Of a DNA stretch of 64,000 nt, positions 11,850 through 24,009 are shown one piece after another (position 1 is the first letter of the stretch; the number at the start of each line of letters is the position of its first letter). Below the pieces are notes generated by a model. It did not search any database. It was not told the origin of the DNA and saw only the letters and a list, made by a program, of their open reading frames with translations. This stretch comes from Engraulis encrasicolus (lineage: Eukaryota; Chordata; Actinopteri; Clupeiformes; Engraulidae), in the NCBI RefSeq assembly GCF_034702125.1, contig NC_085862.1, forward strand, positions 9,853,191 through 9,917,190, in the 5' to 3' direction. Made by a program: the position numbers and the translations under genes.

Positions 11850-13303
11850 CAGGGCCGGTTCTGGCTTATTTGGTGCCCTAGGCGAGTTTGAGTTCTGGCC
11901 CCCCCCCCCCCTTTCTTATACCTTACAGAGCACAAGAGTAATATCGGTAGTAAGCTTAACTAAATAGCATCAAGAACAATAACCGTTTTTCATCAAATGG
12001 ATTTGTGGTTCTTTTTGACAGGCGACCAACACATCAGATTGAGTCGCATGAAAGTAGCTTCACTGTGTGGTATGTTGGATGTGATGGTGGTGGGGCCCCC
12101 AACCCCAGATGAGATGGAGGTTATCAATGTGTTTGAATTGTAACGTGAAATTGAAATGCCAGGAGAGTGATACAGTAGGCCTACATTTGCATGTAAAATG
12201 CATGTGTAGACAATAAGCCTACCAAGGAGGTCTGCATTGATCTACACTACCTACAGCATCACAAAGCATGGCAGCATAACAATTTTAATAAGCTACACAT
12301 TTGTGCTGTCTTCCAAACCAATTTCATTTCTGGACTGGAAATAGTGGTGCATTTGTGAGTAGGAGAATGAGAAGGGGGCTAGGCTATCTAGGCCTATGTG
12401 TTTGAACTGGAGGGACAGGGTGAGAGAAAGGGAGAAGAGCTGTCACGCTATTGAATTTCATAATATACAAAATATAGTTAATAGCCTCACTTGTCTGATG
12501 TGCATGGTTCTGTTACATGATTAATGTAGGCTATGTCATTCTGGTCTGGAAATTAATGTTTTTTTAAGCTTACAACAAGCAGGTAATTCATGTGGATGGA
12601 AGGAGATATGGCAGCTAAAATTGTTTTAAACATTGCACCAGTCTTACTTTACATTGCTTGTCAACCTAAGCAAGTAGGCCTATTATGATATCAGGTGGGT
12701 GTTAGTGAGTAGTGAGTAGGCTACTAACAGCTACTTTACTGGATTTCATTGCTTGGCATACTTGGCTAATGTTAGCATGCTAACTAGCGATTTCTCTGAT
12801 CAAAAACAAAGCTCTTTTTCTCTCTAATGCCAAATAGTAACCTCATAACTATTAGGCTTTCCATAATCACAAACGGTTGCTGATTAAATCACATAGTTCC
12901 AAAACACCCTCTGAAACTCCTGCATCATGCAATGAGTGGTTTAATGAGAACATAATAATCTCCATCCAGCAGAGCAGCACTATTGTTTGCGCTTGCCCTC
13001 TCTGTCTCTCGAGTGTCTCCAAATTCAAAATACAGCCCACGCTGTTACTCGTCCCGCCCCCTTTCTCAGAACTGTCTGTTTATTGGTTCACAGACTTCCC
13101 AGAGACAGTTGGAAGCGATATTACTATTGGCTGAGGGGCGCTTTGCCGTGAGGAGCGCTTTCGCCACTCTTTGTTGATTGCGACTTCATAAAAAAAAACT
13201 TCATATCGCAAAATTACGCATAGGAGAGCGCCATTTCGGCGCCCCTTCTTCACATGGCGCTCTAGGCGACCGCCTAGGCGGCCTATGCTAAAAACCGGCC
13301 CTG
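11850..13303. mobile_element. hAT-like element, perfect target duplication
   Basis: Ends CAGGGCCGGTTCTGG and AAAAACCGGCCCTG, flanked on both sides by the identical 8-bp gctgtgag (11842-11849 and 13304-13311). Both subterminal zones contain GGCGCC/CCTAGGCG words. About 1.45 kb with no intact transposase. It lies in a camk4 intron. Confidence 0.88.
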
Positions 13304-13433
13304 GCTGTGAGATATGCTGTGTGCAGTGTTGGGGTGCCAAGTGAAAGTAAAAATGGCCCAAAGACTGGAGGAAGCTGGGGTCTTATACGCATGAACGGCC
13401 ATCCGGATACTTTGCTCATAAATGTGCGTTACG

Positions 13434-13825
13434 CTAGCCTGGGCGAATAGCCGACTGTTGACTCCGTCAATCAGTCTGGCAAAAGCCATGAGGAATCCGT
13501 CTCCGTGGACGATGGTAGATGGTCTGATCTTACTCTATCATTTAAATTAATTGAAGTTCCAAACTCAAATTAAAACCCATATTGTGCTTTATTAGCATGC
13601 CTGTTATGTTATAGCGTCGCAAAAGCATACAAATAACAAAACAAAAGTGTGAATATAGTTACCTTAACCAACCAGTAACGGAGCTCGCGGGTGAGTTCTA
13701 CGTCACTACTCTCAACTGTTTGCTGATTGGCGAAACACTGAGAGAACCGAGCTCGAGGCTTTTGCCAGACGATGTGCGGAGCCAAAATCTTTGGGTGGAG
13801 TACATAGGATGGCGTCGCCAGGCTA
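13434..13825. mobile_element. hAT-like MITE, CTAGCCTGGGCGA family
   Basis: Ends CTAGCCTGGGCGA and TCGCCAGGCTA, flanked by the identical 8-bp gcgttacg at 13426-13433 and 13826-13833. A related copy lies at 24812-25085 (AGCCTGGGCGAAAGCGACTG). Confidence 0.9.
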
Positions 13826-13842
13826 GCGTTACGTCCCTTTAT

Positions 13843-14312
13843 CAGTCCCTCCAGGATTTTGCACTGGGATTTTGTGATTTTTGCGGTCAAAATGCCTGAT
13901 TTTGTGGCGGCATTTTCTCATTTTTTGCAAAGATTTTGCGGCATTTTCTCATTTTTTGCAAAGATTTTGCATCCCTTTCTGGGTTTTTTTGGTAACTGAA
14001 AACCACAATCAGTCTAAGCAGGCTTAAGACAACAGAGAGAGATTCAGAAACACACTTCCTATGTAATAGAATAATAAAATATTGTCAAAAACTGTCAGAG
14101 CGTCTTATTAGCCAGTGCGTCCAATGTGTAAAAAAAAATCATGGCCGCGACACTCATAAATCTCTGTCGATATTTTAGAACGACTTCGGGGGAAAACGGG
14201 ACAGCGCGTTATGAAAAAATACTTGTGGGTATAGCCTACCACTAGGCCCGCGTCGCGGGGTACAGTAGCCAGGCTGTATGCAAGCGTTACAATGTCACCT
14301 GTTGGAAGACGC

Positions 14313-14346
<34 letters not shown>

Positions 14347-15227
14347 CTCGTATTGCAAGCTGTTGCATATTATTTGCTTGATGCAAAGTTGTGATGGCAT
14401 ACACGCTCTCGTTGACATGGTTGTGTGCATGGTTGCATGGATTCGCAAGACTTTATTGCAATAACACAGTGAAAGCGTGGAAGGGCCGTTCACTTCCTAT
14501 CTCGGTGTCCTTGACTGAAACAAGTTGCAAAACTCCACACTTCCGAAACCTTTGCGATCGGCACTACAGTGATTGTTATCAGAAGGCTTGTGCCTACGCA
14601 TAGACATAGACCCTTAAATTACAAACATTAGCGAACATTGAAAAAAAGATCAGACAACGACCGTCGGGTAGCATGCTCATGAAAGCGACAGGGGAGAGTG
14701 GAGAAGTTCCGCAAAAATGTAGCCTAACGTAAGATGTTTGCTACTGTGCGACAGTAGGCCTACCGTCACTATTTCATGACTGCATACACTTCTTCGTCAT
14801 GGATAAATGGGCAACAATACTTTTTCCACCCAGGATTGCACTGAAAAGTAGGCTACTGCTGTTAAAAAAAAGGTCATGAGTGTGCAGCACCGACGCCTGC
14901 GTGTAGCCTATGTGTGAGGGAGGGGAGGAGAGACGCGGAACAGCTGAGATGAGGGTCGCGACTTCCGAAATAGCAGGCAATTCTTTTTCAATGTTTCAGT
15001 GACATATTAACAAAAATGCTTCGTATTGGTTTTCGTCTCCGGTGGTATTGTAGTCACATTTTTATTTTTTTGACGAAAATATAATCAATAAACTCCACAG
15101 AATGTTGAAATTTTGCGGGAAAAATGCGGCTTTACAGGAATTACGCGGCATCGTGAAATTATGCGGAATATCATTGAATTTGCATGAATCCACGCGATCG
15201 CTGAATCGCGAAAAACTGGAGGGACTG
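13843..15227. mobile_element. hAT-like element, CAGTCCCTCCAGG family
   Basis: Ends CAGTCCCTCCAGGATTTTGC and, inverted, AAACTGGAGGGACTG, flanked by ctttat on both sides (13837-13842 and 15228-15233). It holds a (TC)n run near 14313-14342 and no transposase frame. It is inserted 17 bases from the preceding hAT element in the same tandem-repeat copy. Confidence 0.82.
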
Positions 15228-15960
15228 CTTTATGGGGGAACTCAAACCGAATGTCTCATTAACTTACACGCTACATCGGCTAGCGTAAATGAACACAGCC
15301 CATGCTTCAGCCACGGCTGTTTGGCTATATTATTTGAACAGCTGGCAACACAGCACGTTTTCGGCATGTTGCGCGTGAACAACGCTTGTCTACAGGTCTT
15401 TGTCCACGGCTGTTTGGCTATATTTGAACAGCCGGCAACACAACACGTTTTCGGCATGTTGCGCATGAACAACGCTTGTCTACAGGTCCTTGTCTTTCGT
15501 TTATTCTTTCCCAACACCATCAATTGGCTTGCATTGGCTTTTCCCCCAATGTTTTCCCCCAAAAAAGGTCGTAACGCACATGGAAAACGTCACGCCGTTC
15601 ATGCGTATACTCATGAACGGCCATCCGGGTACTTTGCTCCCAAATGTGCATTACGCCCCTTTATGGGTGAAAACAAACCGAATGTCTCATCAACTTACAT
15701 GCTACATCGGCTTGCCTAAATGAACACAATCCATGCTTCAGCCACGGCTTTTTGACTATGTTATTTGAACAGCCGGCAACACAACACATTTTCGGCATGC
15801 TGCGCGTGAACAACGCTAGTCTACAGGTCCATATCTTTTGTTTATTAAACCCCAACATCACCAATTGACTTGCATGGGCTGTTTTCCCCCAAAAAAGGGC
15901 GTAACGCTCCTGGAAAAGTCACGCCGAAATCAGAAAGGATTTCAACTTCAAACTGTCGCT
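15228..15960. repeat. Tandem repeat, units of about 450 bp plus internal 100-bp duplication
   Basis: The phrases CATGAACGGCCATCCGG, ACCGAATGTCTCAT, CCATGCTTCAGCCACGGCT and CAACGC(T)(A/T)GTCTACAGGTC recur in order at 13389-13433 plus 15228-15612 and again at 15613-15915. In the first unit the CACGGCTGTTTGGCTATATT-to-ACAGGTC segment is itself doubled (about 15312-15412 and 15405-15490). No coding role is supported. Confidence 0.8.
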
Positions 15961-16236
15961 CTCGGCGTGTGAATCGCCTCTAGTCTCCAGAATTGCTTTT
16001 GTCTCGCAAACTCAATACAAAGTCAATTACTTCCATCGCTCGCATAGCTCTTGTCGCGCTAGGTGTATTTGTGCCATTAGCCTCTGATGCACATAAAAAC
16101 ATGAAAGACCCTCATCTTGTATTCGAATGTGCTCATTCAGCTGTAACATACCCACATTTTTATTAAAAAAGCTAAAATCTCAAGAGCCTGAATGCAGCGT
16201 ATATGTGTCTCTAGGCACCAAAGGTGAAACAACATA

Positions 16237-18718
16237 CAGTATATCACGAAAGTGAGCACACCCCTCACAGTTTTTGCAGATTTGTGAGTATATCTTTTCA
16301 TAGGAAAGCATTACAGAAATTTTACTTTGAGACAATGATTAGTGGCCTTTCAACAACATATTTAACCGCTTAAATTTCTTGTTCACTCAGGAAAAAAACA
16401 AAATACAGCCATTAATATTTGAACATGTACCCACAAAAGTGAATACACTTTGCATTGAACTTTTACATTTTGAGTGTGCACCTGTCTTAAATAGATTGGT
16501 GTGAGATTTGAATGCAATCCTATGGAGAATATCATGATCTGCTTCAGTAGTCACAGTGTATTTCATATTGCCAATGTTGACAGCATTCATGCATCCCCAA
16601 ACCATGTCAGTCCCACTACCATGCTTGGCTAGTGAGAGGATACACTTTTTTGTAAAACTCACTTGTTTACCACCGCACATACTTGACACCCTCTAAAGTA
16701 TTTTTTTTTATCTTGGTCTCTTCAGCAGGGGCGAGTTTAGGCTATTTTTAGTGGGGCCACTGCCCCACCGTGACTTGGCTCGGCCCCACTAGCTCAGGAG
16801 AGTTTTAAAATATTATTTGTGAATTATATTGGAAATTAATGCAATTGCGGAGTCGCTTTGCCCCTGCGCAATATTCTGATGCGAGTGCCCCGTCTGGCAA
16901 CCCTGTGTATGAACTTCAACAAAGGTTTTGTCACGAGTCTGCTACACCTCTTCTGATTGGTTTACATCTTCATGCAACTGCTTGCCGCTAGAGTTGTGTT
17001 CAGTTATGATTTTTGCGAAAGTAGTTTCTGGATTTATCATGTAGCTGAGGCAGAACCCAAATCCGCGCATATTCTTGTGATGAGAAGGTATGGAGCACAC
17101 TACACACAATAAAGTGGTGTAGGCTACTGTAGTGCTATGTGCGGACTATGATGACATTGATTGTCATCATAACAGACATATTTTTGTAAGATGGTAAACG
17201 TTGCTAAAAATAAAGTATTGCAATGAAAGACCATTAAAATCATCCACTAATAGGTTGTGGATATCTGTGAAATATGCTTAACATAGGTAGCGGTGGTTAA
17301 GATTTTGTGAGGTACGTGGTGCCTTGCGACGCATAATACTTTCACTTTCGTCACTGTTATGGGGCTCTCTGTTGACCACTTCATTGAAGGTGAGTCAGTC
17401 AGAATCACAAAAGCTTGAGGTAGCAAGATAACGGAAAGGGGAGTCAAAATACAGATGGAATACAATGCGTAATCAACGTAGGCCTACTGTGGAAACCATG
17501 CCATTTCTTTGCAAACGTATCAGAAAAAATCAGAGTACAAATGATGAGGACATAGTGCTAAATAGGGGTCGTTACTACTAATAGCCTACGCTAACATTAG
17601 GACAGTCAAAATTATATATCTGCCTGGCAGCGTTTAGAAGTTGTGACTCGAGGGAATGAAACATGCTTCAGCCTTGGAATAGCGAACAGCAGGCAAATCT
17701 TGGCTGAAACGAGGTTCGCCCATATGTAGGGGAGGTTTATCCATATTTTGGTGATGCTGTAATTGTGATGTGAGAATGCGGGCTCTCCAAATTTTCACTT
17801 AGCCTACTGATTTTAATGATTGGGAACTGTGAAGGTTGGACGTTACTTTGCTATTATTATTGGAACATACTGGCTCGGAATGAGCAGGAATGACTGGTGC
17901 CCGCACGGTTTCTACTGTCCATTTACAAGTGTGACAGGGAGCGCACACCTTGTTGCGAGATTCCCACCATCGGCATGACTTTGGGCAGGGGATGTTTTAA
18001 TTGTTATTTTTATGTTTGCTTGAGGAGGAGATGTCAGATTTTAAAAACTCACGATGCATATTTATCTGTTGAGCTACCGATTGGAACTGTGGTTTGCGGT
18101 GCAAGGATCGCACTCTTCTGATTATTTTTAAGTCACTCAATGGCCTAGCCCTAAATATATTGCAGATATGCTACAGCAGTGTTTCTCAAAGTGGGGCGGA
18201 AGCCCTCCTAGGGGGGCACGGAGGTATTGGATTGGGTGGCGCGTGAAGTCATTCTGCTTTGCCATTACGTCAACACATTCACTTTATATTCACAATATAT
18301 TAATTAATTTATTCACTAATATTTAGAGAACATCATAGGTAGGGTATATACGTGTATATTAGGCTTTAATAAACTTTACTAAGGCCTATTTATTTGTATT
18401 TTCGTAACCATTTCGCTTGAGGGGGGGCGCAGGCAGTGTCAAAGTTTTGGTTTCTACTGATTTTGAAGACATTTTAGTGGCTGGGGTCAAATTTACCCCA
18501 AGGATCACGGATGTTACCCAAATCTGAGGGTAACAGGAGGGTTAATGAGTGTATTTTGTTTTTTTCTGCGTGAATAAGAAATCTAAGCGGTTAAATGTGT
18601 TGTTAAAAGGTCACTAATCATTGTGTCAAAGTGAAATTTCTGTAATGCTTTCCTATGTAAAGATATACTCACAAATCTGCAAAAACTGTGAGGGTGTACT
18701 CACTTTCGTGATATACTG
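16237..18718. mobile_element. Tc1/mariner-type element with 170-bp inverted repeats, decayed
   Basis: CAGTATATCACGAAAGTGAG at 16237 and its inverted partner ending 18718 extend for about 170 bp with few mismatches, flanked by TA on both sides (16235-16236 and 18719-18720). Only a short transposase-like shadow remains. The centre (about 16725-18540) is unrelated sequence that includes the start of a CAGTGTTTCTCAAAGTGGGG repeat near 18177. The element sits inside a copy of the TTAA family described at 45376-45601. Confidence 0.82.
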
Positions 18719-18750
18719 TATATGAGTCATCAGGCTAAAATGGGTTAAAG

Positions 18751-19092
18751 CAGTGTTTCTCAAAGTGGGGTGTAAGCCCCCCTGGGGGGACGCGGAGGCA
18801 GAACAGGGGGGGCGTGTGACTTCAGATTTTGATCCAACCCCCCCCCCCCCAAGGAAATGAATTCCTGTCTCGCCAACAAGCCAATACGTTTTCAGCATTA
18901 TATACATAATTACAAACATTATATCATTAATTGTCATATAGGTCCTTCTTTGTTTTATCTCACCAGTCACCTTTCTTTTGATTCTGCACAGCGATTGTAA
19001 AATCAGTCTGCGCAAGTACTGTTGCTTGGGGGGGCTCGGAAGCACGAGACCGTCCGAAGGGGGAAATGATGGGAAAAGTTTGAGAACCACTG
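18751..19092. mobile_element. hAT-like element, CAGTGTTTCTCAAAGTGGGG family
   Basis: Ends CAGTGTTTCTCAAAGTGGGG and TTTGAGAACCACTG, with identical 8-bp duplications ggttaaag at 18743-18750 and 19093-19100. It carries a C-tract and no open transposase. Confidence 0.9.
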
Positions 19093-19257
19093 GGTTAAAG
19101 GATGGTTCCACACATAGTAAGATTGCCACCACAAAGATATTAAAGCAAAAAAAAAGCAGAAAAGTTTGACTGGCTAAGAAATCCATGAGAAGTGATAATA
19201 ATGGGTTACATCATCTAAATGTGCGTAAAAGTTTGAGAACAGAACACTGTAGCTAGA

Positions 19258-19402
19258 TTAGTGTTTCTCAACGGGGGCGGTATAGCCCCCCAGTGGGCGT
19301 TGGGGAGCTCTAGTCTAGGGGGGCGTTGAGAAGGATACAGCTGAGAGGGGCTGGTGCGTAGTTGCCATTGGGGGGCTTTTGTTCAAAAAAGGTTGAGAAC
19401 TG
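19258..19402. mobile_element. hAT-like MITE, GTGTTTCTCAACGGGGGC family
   Basis: A 145-bp element with the inner end GTTGAGAACTG and flanks tagctaga (19250-19257) and tagctagg (19403-19410). It is the same family as 36779-37017. Confidence 0.75.
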
Positions 19403-20410
19403 TAGCTAGGTGGTAACAGGGCTGGTCTGGGACAAAAAGTCAGGCTGGGCATTCTCTGCCAAGACCGGTGTTCTGTAAAATACTCCTGCATGCCAGAAAT
19501 TCTACAAACCCCTATTGGGCATGCGCAGACCATAAAACGTCAACACCAGCTGATCCTAAGACTGTGCAATATTAGCGGAGAACAGATAAACACTGTACTT
19601 AAATTTACAATTTACACTACAAGTGTGTGCTTATTATCGTTATTTGTGTATGTGTGTGAGTGTAAGTGTGACCCTGGCAACTTAGCTAACTGACTCGTTA
19701 TGCTAGCGGTTTTGCTAGCGGTTTTGCTAACGTTTAATAAAAATCCAGGTTTTTGGTAGTACTTGTATCCATGACCATGCAATTTTATTTTCATATCTTT
19801 CATCTCGTAAATCTAACACCCTGTTTGGTGTTACTGTTTTGTATTTTACTGTAAACAATATTACGTAGGAAAATATGACAATGTAGGAAAACCTGTCAGA
19901 ACACCGGTCCACAAAGCATTGAGGGAGACAATGAAGAACATGAAATGACAACATTTGTAGTCCTCCATAATAAGCTAGCCTACTTTGAATACAACAGCCA
20001 AAATGAATATTTAAATCTGGCTAAGAGAGGTCAGCTGTGGCAACATGAGGACTGATACCACTACAGTACATTAAGGGGAGGAACAGGCCAAAAACATCAG
20101 CAGTCCACCGGGCCAATGCCCTGCATGCCATATGGCCAATCCAGTCATGGGTGGTAGGTAACAGCTGAGAGCACAGGCAGCTTTGGGCAGCGCCCTGGCC
20201 TGCTCCCGCCCACTCATGTGGCGTGACATTCCCAGCCCTGTCATGTTCCCAATGCATGTGTCGATCTGGCCGTGATGATCTTCGCCTGTTCGTGTTCGTG
20301 TTCGTGTCCAGTCATCATAGCCAGATGTCCCCCCAGTGTTTGGAGGACAGTTAGTAGCTTGCATCACAGTGCCCGTCCGTCCAGACGGCAGACATCTCCG
20401 AACATGATCT

Positions 20411-20536
20411 GGGGGTGCATTTCTGGGAAGCCATAGTTGCTAACGACATTAGTTACTTTTGTTGTTTGCAATGCAATTTCCCATTGGAAACCCAAGTTGC
20501 TAACTGGCTAACAACTACGCTCTTGAGAAACGCACC
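20411..20536. repeat. 130-bp foldback MITE, copy 2 of 4
   Basis: GGGGGTGCATTTCTGGGAAG faces GAGAAACGCACCTC, with the internal words TTGCTAAC and TTTGCAATGCAATTTCCCAT, as in the other three copies. Confidence 0.7.
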
Positions 20537-20603
20537 TCTGTTTTGGACCCCAGATCTGTTATGTACTTTTTAGATGTGATTTGGAACTGTGACTCATTTA
20601 CTC

Positions 20604-20727
<124 letters not shown>

Positions 20728-20732
20728 CTCAG

Positions 20733-20808
20733 CTCCAGAAATCCTTCGTGGCAATGCGTATGGACCGGAGGTGGACATGTGGTCCGTGGGAGTGATCCTC
20801 TACATCCT
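20733..20808 (+). CDS. camk4: camk4 exon: APE motif and helix F
   Basis: A 76-nt exon reading APEILRGNAYGPEVDMWSVG and on to VILYIL, covering the APE motif and the DxWSxG aspartate of kinase helix F. Acceptor TTCTCAG at 20726-20732, donor GT at 20809. Codon phases join correctly to 11611 and 21653. The exon lies between a (TG)n tract (20605-20727) and an (AC)n tract (20815-20889). Length 76 is not a multiple of three, so skipping would shift the frame and truncate the kinase. Confidence 0.95.
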
Positions 20809-20813
20809 GTGAG

Positions 20814-20814
<1 letters not shown>

Positions 20815-20889
<75 letters not shown>
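20815..20889. repeat. (AC)n microsatellite after camk4 donor
   Basis: About 75 bases of AC beginning six bases after the donor GT at 20809. It is complementary to the (TG)n tract on the other side of the exon. Confidence 0.97.
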
Positions 20890-20890
<1 letters not shown>

Positions 20891-21536
20891 CACACTGACA
20901 TCACACCAGGGCTGGACTGGCCATCTGGCATACCGGGCATTTCCCGGTGGGCCCTGCACCCTTGTGGGCCCCTATTTTCAGAAAATAAGGGCCCACAAGG
21001 GTGCGGGGCCCACCGGTGAGTCAGTTCTGCGCACCTAATTAACAAGTTTTCATCAGACTAGATACTGAGGATTGTTTACTGTTTACTTTTTACTGTGATT
21101 AACTTTTGGTGAAGGTTTTAGAAGACCAAAAAAACACACAGATACACTGCTATGTAACATGCATGTAATAACTGAAAATATAATTTAATGTAAAATTAAG
21201 AAAACATTACAGTAGAGCACCGTAATAATGTATTTACTTTTTATTCAAATCTTATCCTCTTTTTAATGACTGTATCAGTAGCCTGTTTATCTTGAAGTTA
21301 CACTTTCACCATATAAAAACACATGTGACAGGTGAGCCATTCCACAACTGACAGGCTCTCCATTATCATGCTGAACATATTAAAGAACACCACCCCAAGA
21401 TATAGATCATAAAATAAACACAATAAAACTCATCTTGGTTTGCAAAATACACCTACATGTTCAATACAAATGTCACTTTTTGACGCCCTCCTTCAATCCT
21501 CTCCTTTTCGGTTTCCATTCCTCTCCTGTCTTCCTT

Positions 21537-21560
21537 TCTCTCTCTCTCTTTGTCTCCCTC

Positions 21561-21646
<86 letters not shown>

Positions 21647-21647
21647 C
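21537..21647. repeat. (CT)n microsatellite serving as polypyrimidine tract
   Basis: About 110 bases of almost pure CT directly upstream of the camk4 acceptor CCGCCAG (ends 21652). It acts as an unusually long polypyrimidine tract. Confidence 0.95.
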
Positions 21648-21652
21648 GCCAG

Positions 21653-21779
21653 ACTGTGTGGGTTTGAACCATTCTTCGATCCGAGGGGGGACCAGTACAT
21701 GTACAGCCGCATCCTCAACTGTGACTATGAGTTTGTCTCCCCCTGGTGGGACGAGGTCTCCCTCAACGCCAAAGACCTG
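21653..21779 (+). CDS. camk4: camk4 exon: C-lobe helices
   Basis: A 127-nt exon reading LCGFEPFFDPRGDQYMYSRI through WWDEVSLNAKDL, aligning with the LLCGFEPFYDERGDQ region and PWWDEVSLNAKDLV of CaMKIV. Acceptor AG at 21651-21652, donor GT at 21780-21781. The incoming base completes a Leu codon started at 20807-20808. The outgoing phase is 0 and the next codon (Val) is the first of the exon at 24010. Confidence 0.95.
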
Positions 21780-22891
21780 GTGAGCTCTCCCAGACACAAC
21801 TACAGCAGGGAATCGTGTATGAGAGAGAGATAAGTCAGGCCCGTTCTTTCCACTTTATGTCCACTTTTAGTCCACTTTATGTCGGGTGAACGCCTCTTTA
21901 GGAGACCTTCGGTTAGGAGACCTTCAGAGTCCTGAGGTTGAGAAGAAATGAAATCCCCTTAGCGCAGATGGCGGTCACGCACGTCTTGTGCAAACACCTC
22001 AAAAAGAGAAGAAGAAGGAGGGGGCGCCCCCTTAGTAGACCCAACTTGAGCACACACTTTTGCATTGGGCGGGCGTGTTTCGATTCCTCTTTATTAAAAT
22101 TCCACCCTCTTTGACTACAGATTAGCCTGGGAAATCCCATGCTGCTTTGCACAATCGCTCCAATCTGAAAGACTGCATGGAGTCTATACCCAGAGAACGG
22201 ACCAGATCAGAGAGCAGGGAAGCGTAGAATGTCAACGACTGCAGTTTGTTTGAATAGATACAACTGCCACTCATGAGGTCGAAGTACTCATGTTTCTCTG
22301 AAATTGAAGAACTGCCATGAAGTACTTCAATTTCAACAAAGAGAATAAAGAGAAAAAAGAACAGTATCCAGTGTGCGGTGTTTAATGCACTTTTCATCAA
22401 GTTTTCCTGCCTTACACCTGCACCACCACCTGAACAACTGAGGGGTTGCGCACAAGGACTTCCAATTTACTTCTAACATAAAAGTACTTTTGAATGTGTT
22501 TCATTGGATGCTTACAGAGGCATGTTCCAATGCTGCTGCAGTCAGTTGATTGTGAATATTGTGCATATCCAAATAAAAGGTACACATAGGCTGACTGTAG
22601 TTTTCAGAGTGAGAAGTTCCGCACACTTAAAATCCTTTTTGTTGCTTCTTAATTGTTCAAACTTCATCCAGCCATGAAACAATTATGTTGCTTGGGTCAT
22701 TACTAACAACTCCACAAAGTTTCATCCAAATGCGTTCATACATTTTTGAGTAATCCTGCTGACAGACAAACAGACAGACAAACAAACAAACAGACAGACT
22801 AATCAACGCGACCGAAAACATAACCTCCTTGGCGGAGGTAACAACTAAAATGATTTTAACTAAGTGTGCGGACTTCTCACTCTGAAAACCA

Positions 22892-22968
22892 ATGTTGCTG
22901 CAGGTCAGTAAGCTGATAGTCCAGGACCCGCACAAGCGTCTGTCAAGAGTCTGTGTCAGTGTCTGAAA
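22892..22968 (+). pseudogene. Pseudo-exon 1: copy of camk4 exon start with acceptor
   Basis: ATGTTGCTGCAG followed by GTCAGTAAGCTGATAGTCCA matches the true acceptor and first 40 or so coding bases at 23998-24050 with few changes. In frame it reads VSKLIVQDPHKRL, then diverges and stops at 22966-22968. The rest of the exon is missing, so it is a partial, non-functional duplicate, though its acceptor AG is intact. Confidence 0.85.
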
Positions 22969-23394
22969 AGTAACATAGACATACTTTTGAATGTGTTTCA
23001 TTGGATGCTTACAGAGGCATGTTCCAATGTTGCTGCAGTCAGTTGAATGTGAATATTGTGCATATCCAAATAAAAGGTACACATAGGCTGACTGTTTTCA
23101 GAGTGAGAAGTTCCGCACACTTAAAATCCTTTTTGTTACTTCTTAATTGTTCAAACTTCATCCAGCCATGAAACAATAATGTTGCTTGGGTCATTACTAA
23201 CAACTACACAAAGTTTCATCCAAATGCGTTCATACATTTTTGAGTAATCCTGCTGACAGACAAACAGTCAGACAGACAGACAGACAAACAAACAGACAGA
23301 CAGACTAACCAACGCGACCGATAATATAACCTCCTTGGTAGAGGTGACAACAAAAATGATTAACTAAGTGTGCAGACTTCTAACTCTGAAAACC

Positions 23395-23452
23395 AATGTT
23401 GCTGCAGGTCAGTAAGCTGATAGTCCAGGACCCTCACATAACAAGTGTCTGT
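23395..23452 (+). pseudogene. Pseudo-exon 2: second copy of camk4 exon start
   Basis: Same match as the first copy, with a small insertion after the Asp-Pro-His codons (ACCCTCACATAACAAG) that breaks the frame. The acceptor AG is preserved. It shares the G-to-C change in GTCAGTAAG with pseudo-exon 1, so both probably descend from one captured copy. Confidence 0.82.
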
Positions 23453-24009
23453 CAAGCGTCCGTGTCAGCGTCTGAAAAGTAACATAAACATACTTTTGAA
23501 TGTGTTTCATTGGATGCTTACAGAGGCATGTTCCAATGTTGCTCCAGTCAGTTGAATGTGAATATTGTGCACAGGAAAAGATGCAGGACAAAGGCTGACT
23601 GTAGTTTTCAGAGTGAGAAGTCCGCACACTTAGAATCAACAACTAAAATTAACAACTTCACAGAGTTTCATCCAAATCCGTTCATAACTTTTTGAGTTAT
23701 CCTGCTGACAGACAAACAGACAGACGTATTTTCAAAATGGCCGCCAATGCTTCGAAAATTCTCTGTAGAGTCTATAACTTTGCTTTTGTTATCGCTATGA
23801 TGACAAACGTATAGACACTATAGAGAATTTTCAATACATTGGCGGCCATTTTGAAAAAAACGTGTTTATTTCCGAAAAAAAGAGTGATCTCACTTGTATC
23901 TTAGGATAAATTTATTTGTATGACCCTAAGGTACTTCCATGCCAAAGGGGACTTCTGCATCATGACTTTAAGTCAAAACCCTCTTAACCGCCCTACTATG
24001 TTGCCGCAG

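Larger units (their letters stand above)
22486..23705. repeat. Three-unit tandem repeat in camk4 intron
   Basis: Units start at 22486, 22983 and 23492 with ACTTTTGAATGTGTTTCATT, periods about 497 and 509 bp; the third is truncated. The first two contain a foldback with arms TTTTCAGAGTGAGAAGTTCC and its complement, and a (CAGA)n-type run. Both end in a copy of the start of the following camk4 exon. Confidence 0.9.

Noticed and set aside
15102..15719. 205-codon open frame on the plus strand
   Set aside because: It spans a hAT end and tandem-repeat units, has no recognisable domain, and its minus-strand shadow repeats the same unit; chance openness of a repeat.
21435..21833. Ser-Leu or Arg-Glu repeat frames over the CT tract
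   Set aside because: They arise from (CT)n; only the tail coding for camk4 exon residues is real.
22657..23082. 141-codon minus-strand frame with VCLFVCLFVC
   Set aside because: Translation of the (CAGA)n-type run and tandem unit in the camk4 intron; repeated in the next unit with stops.
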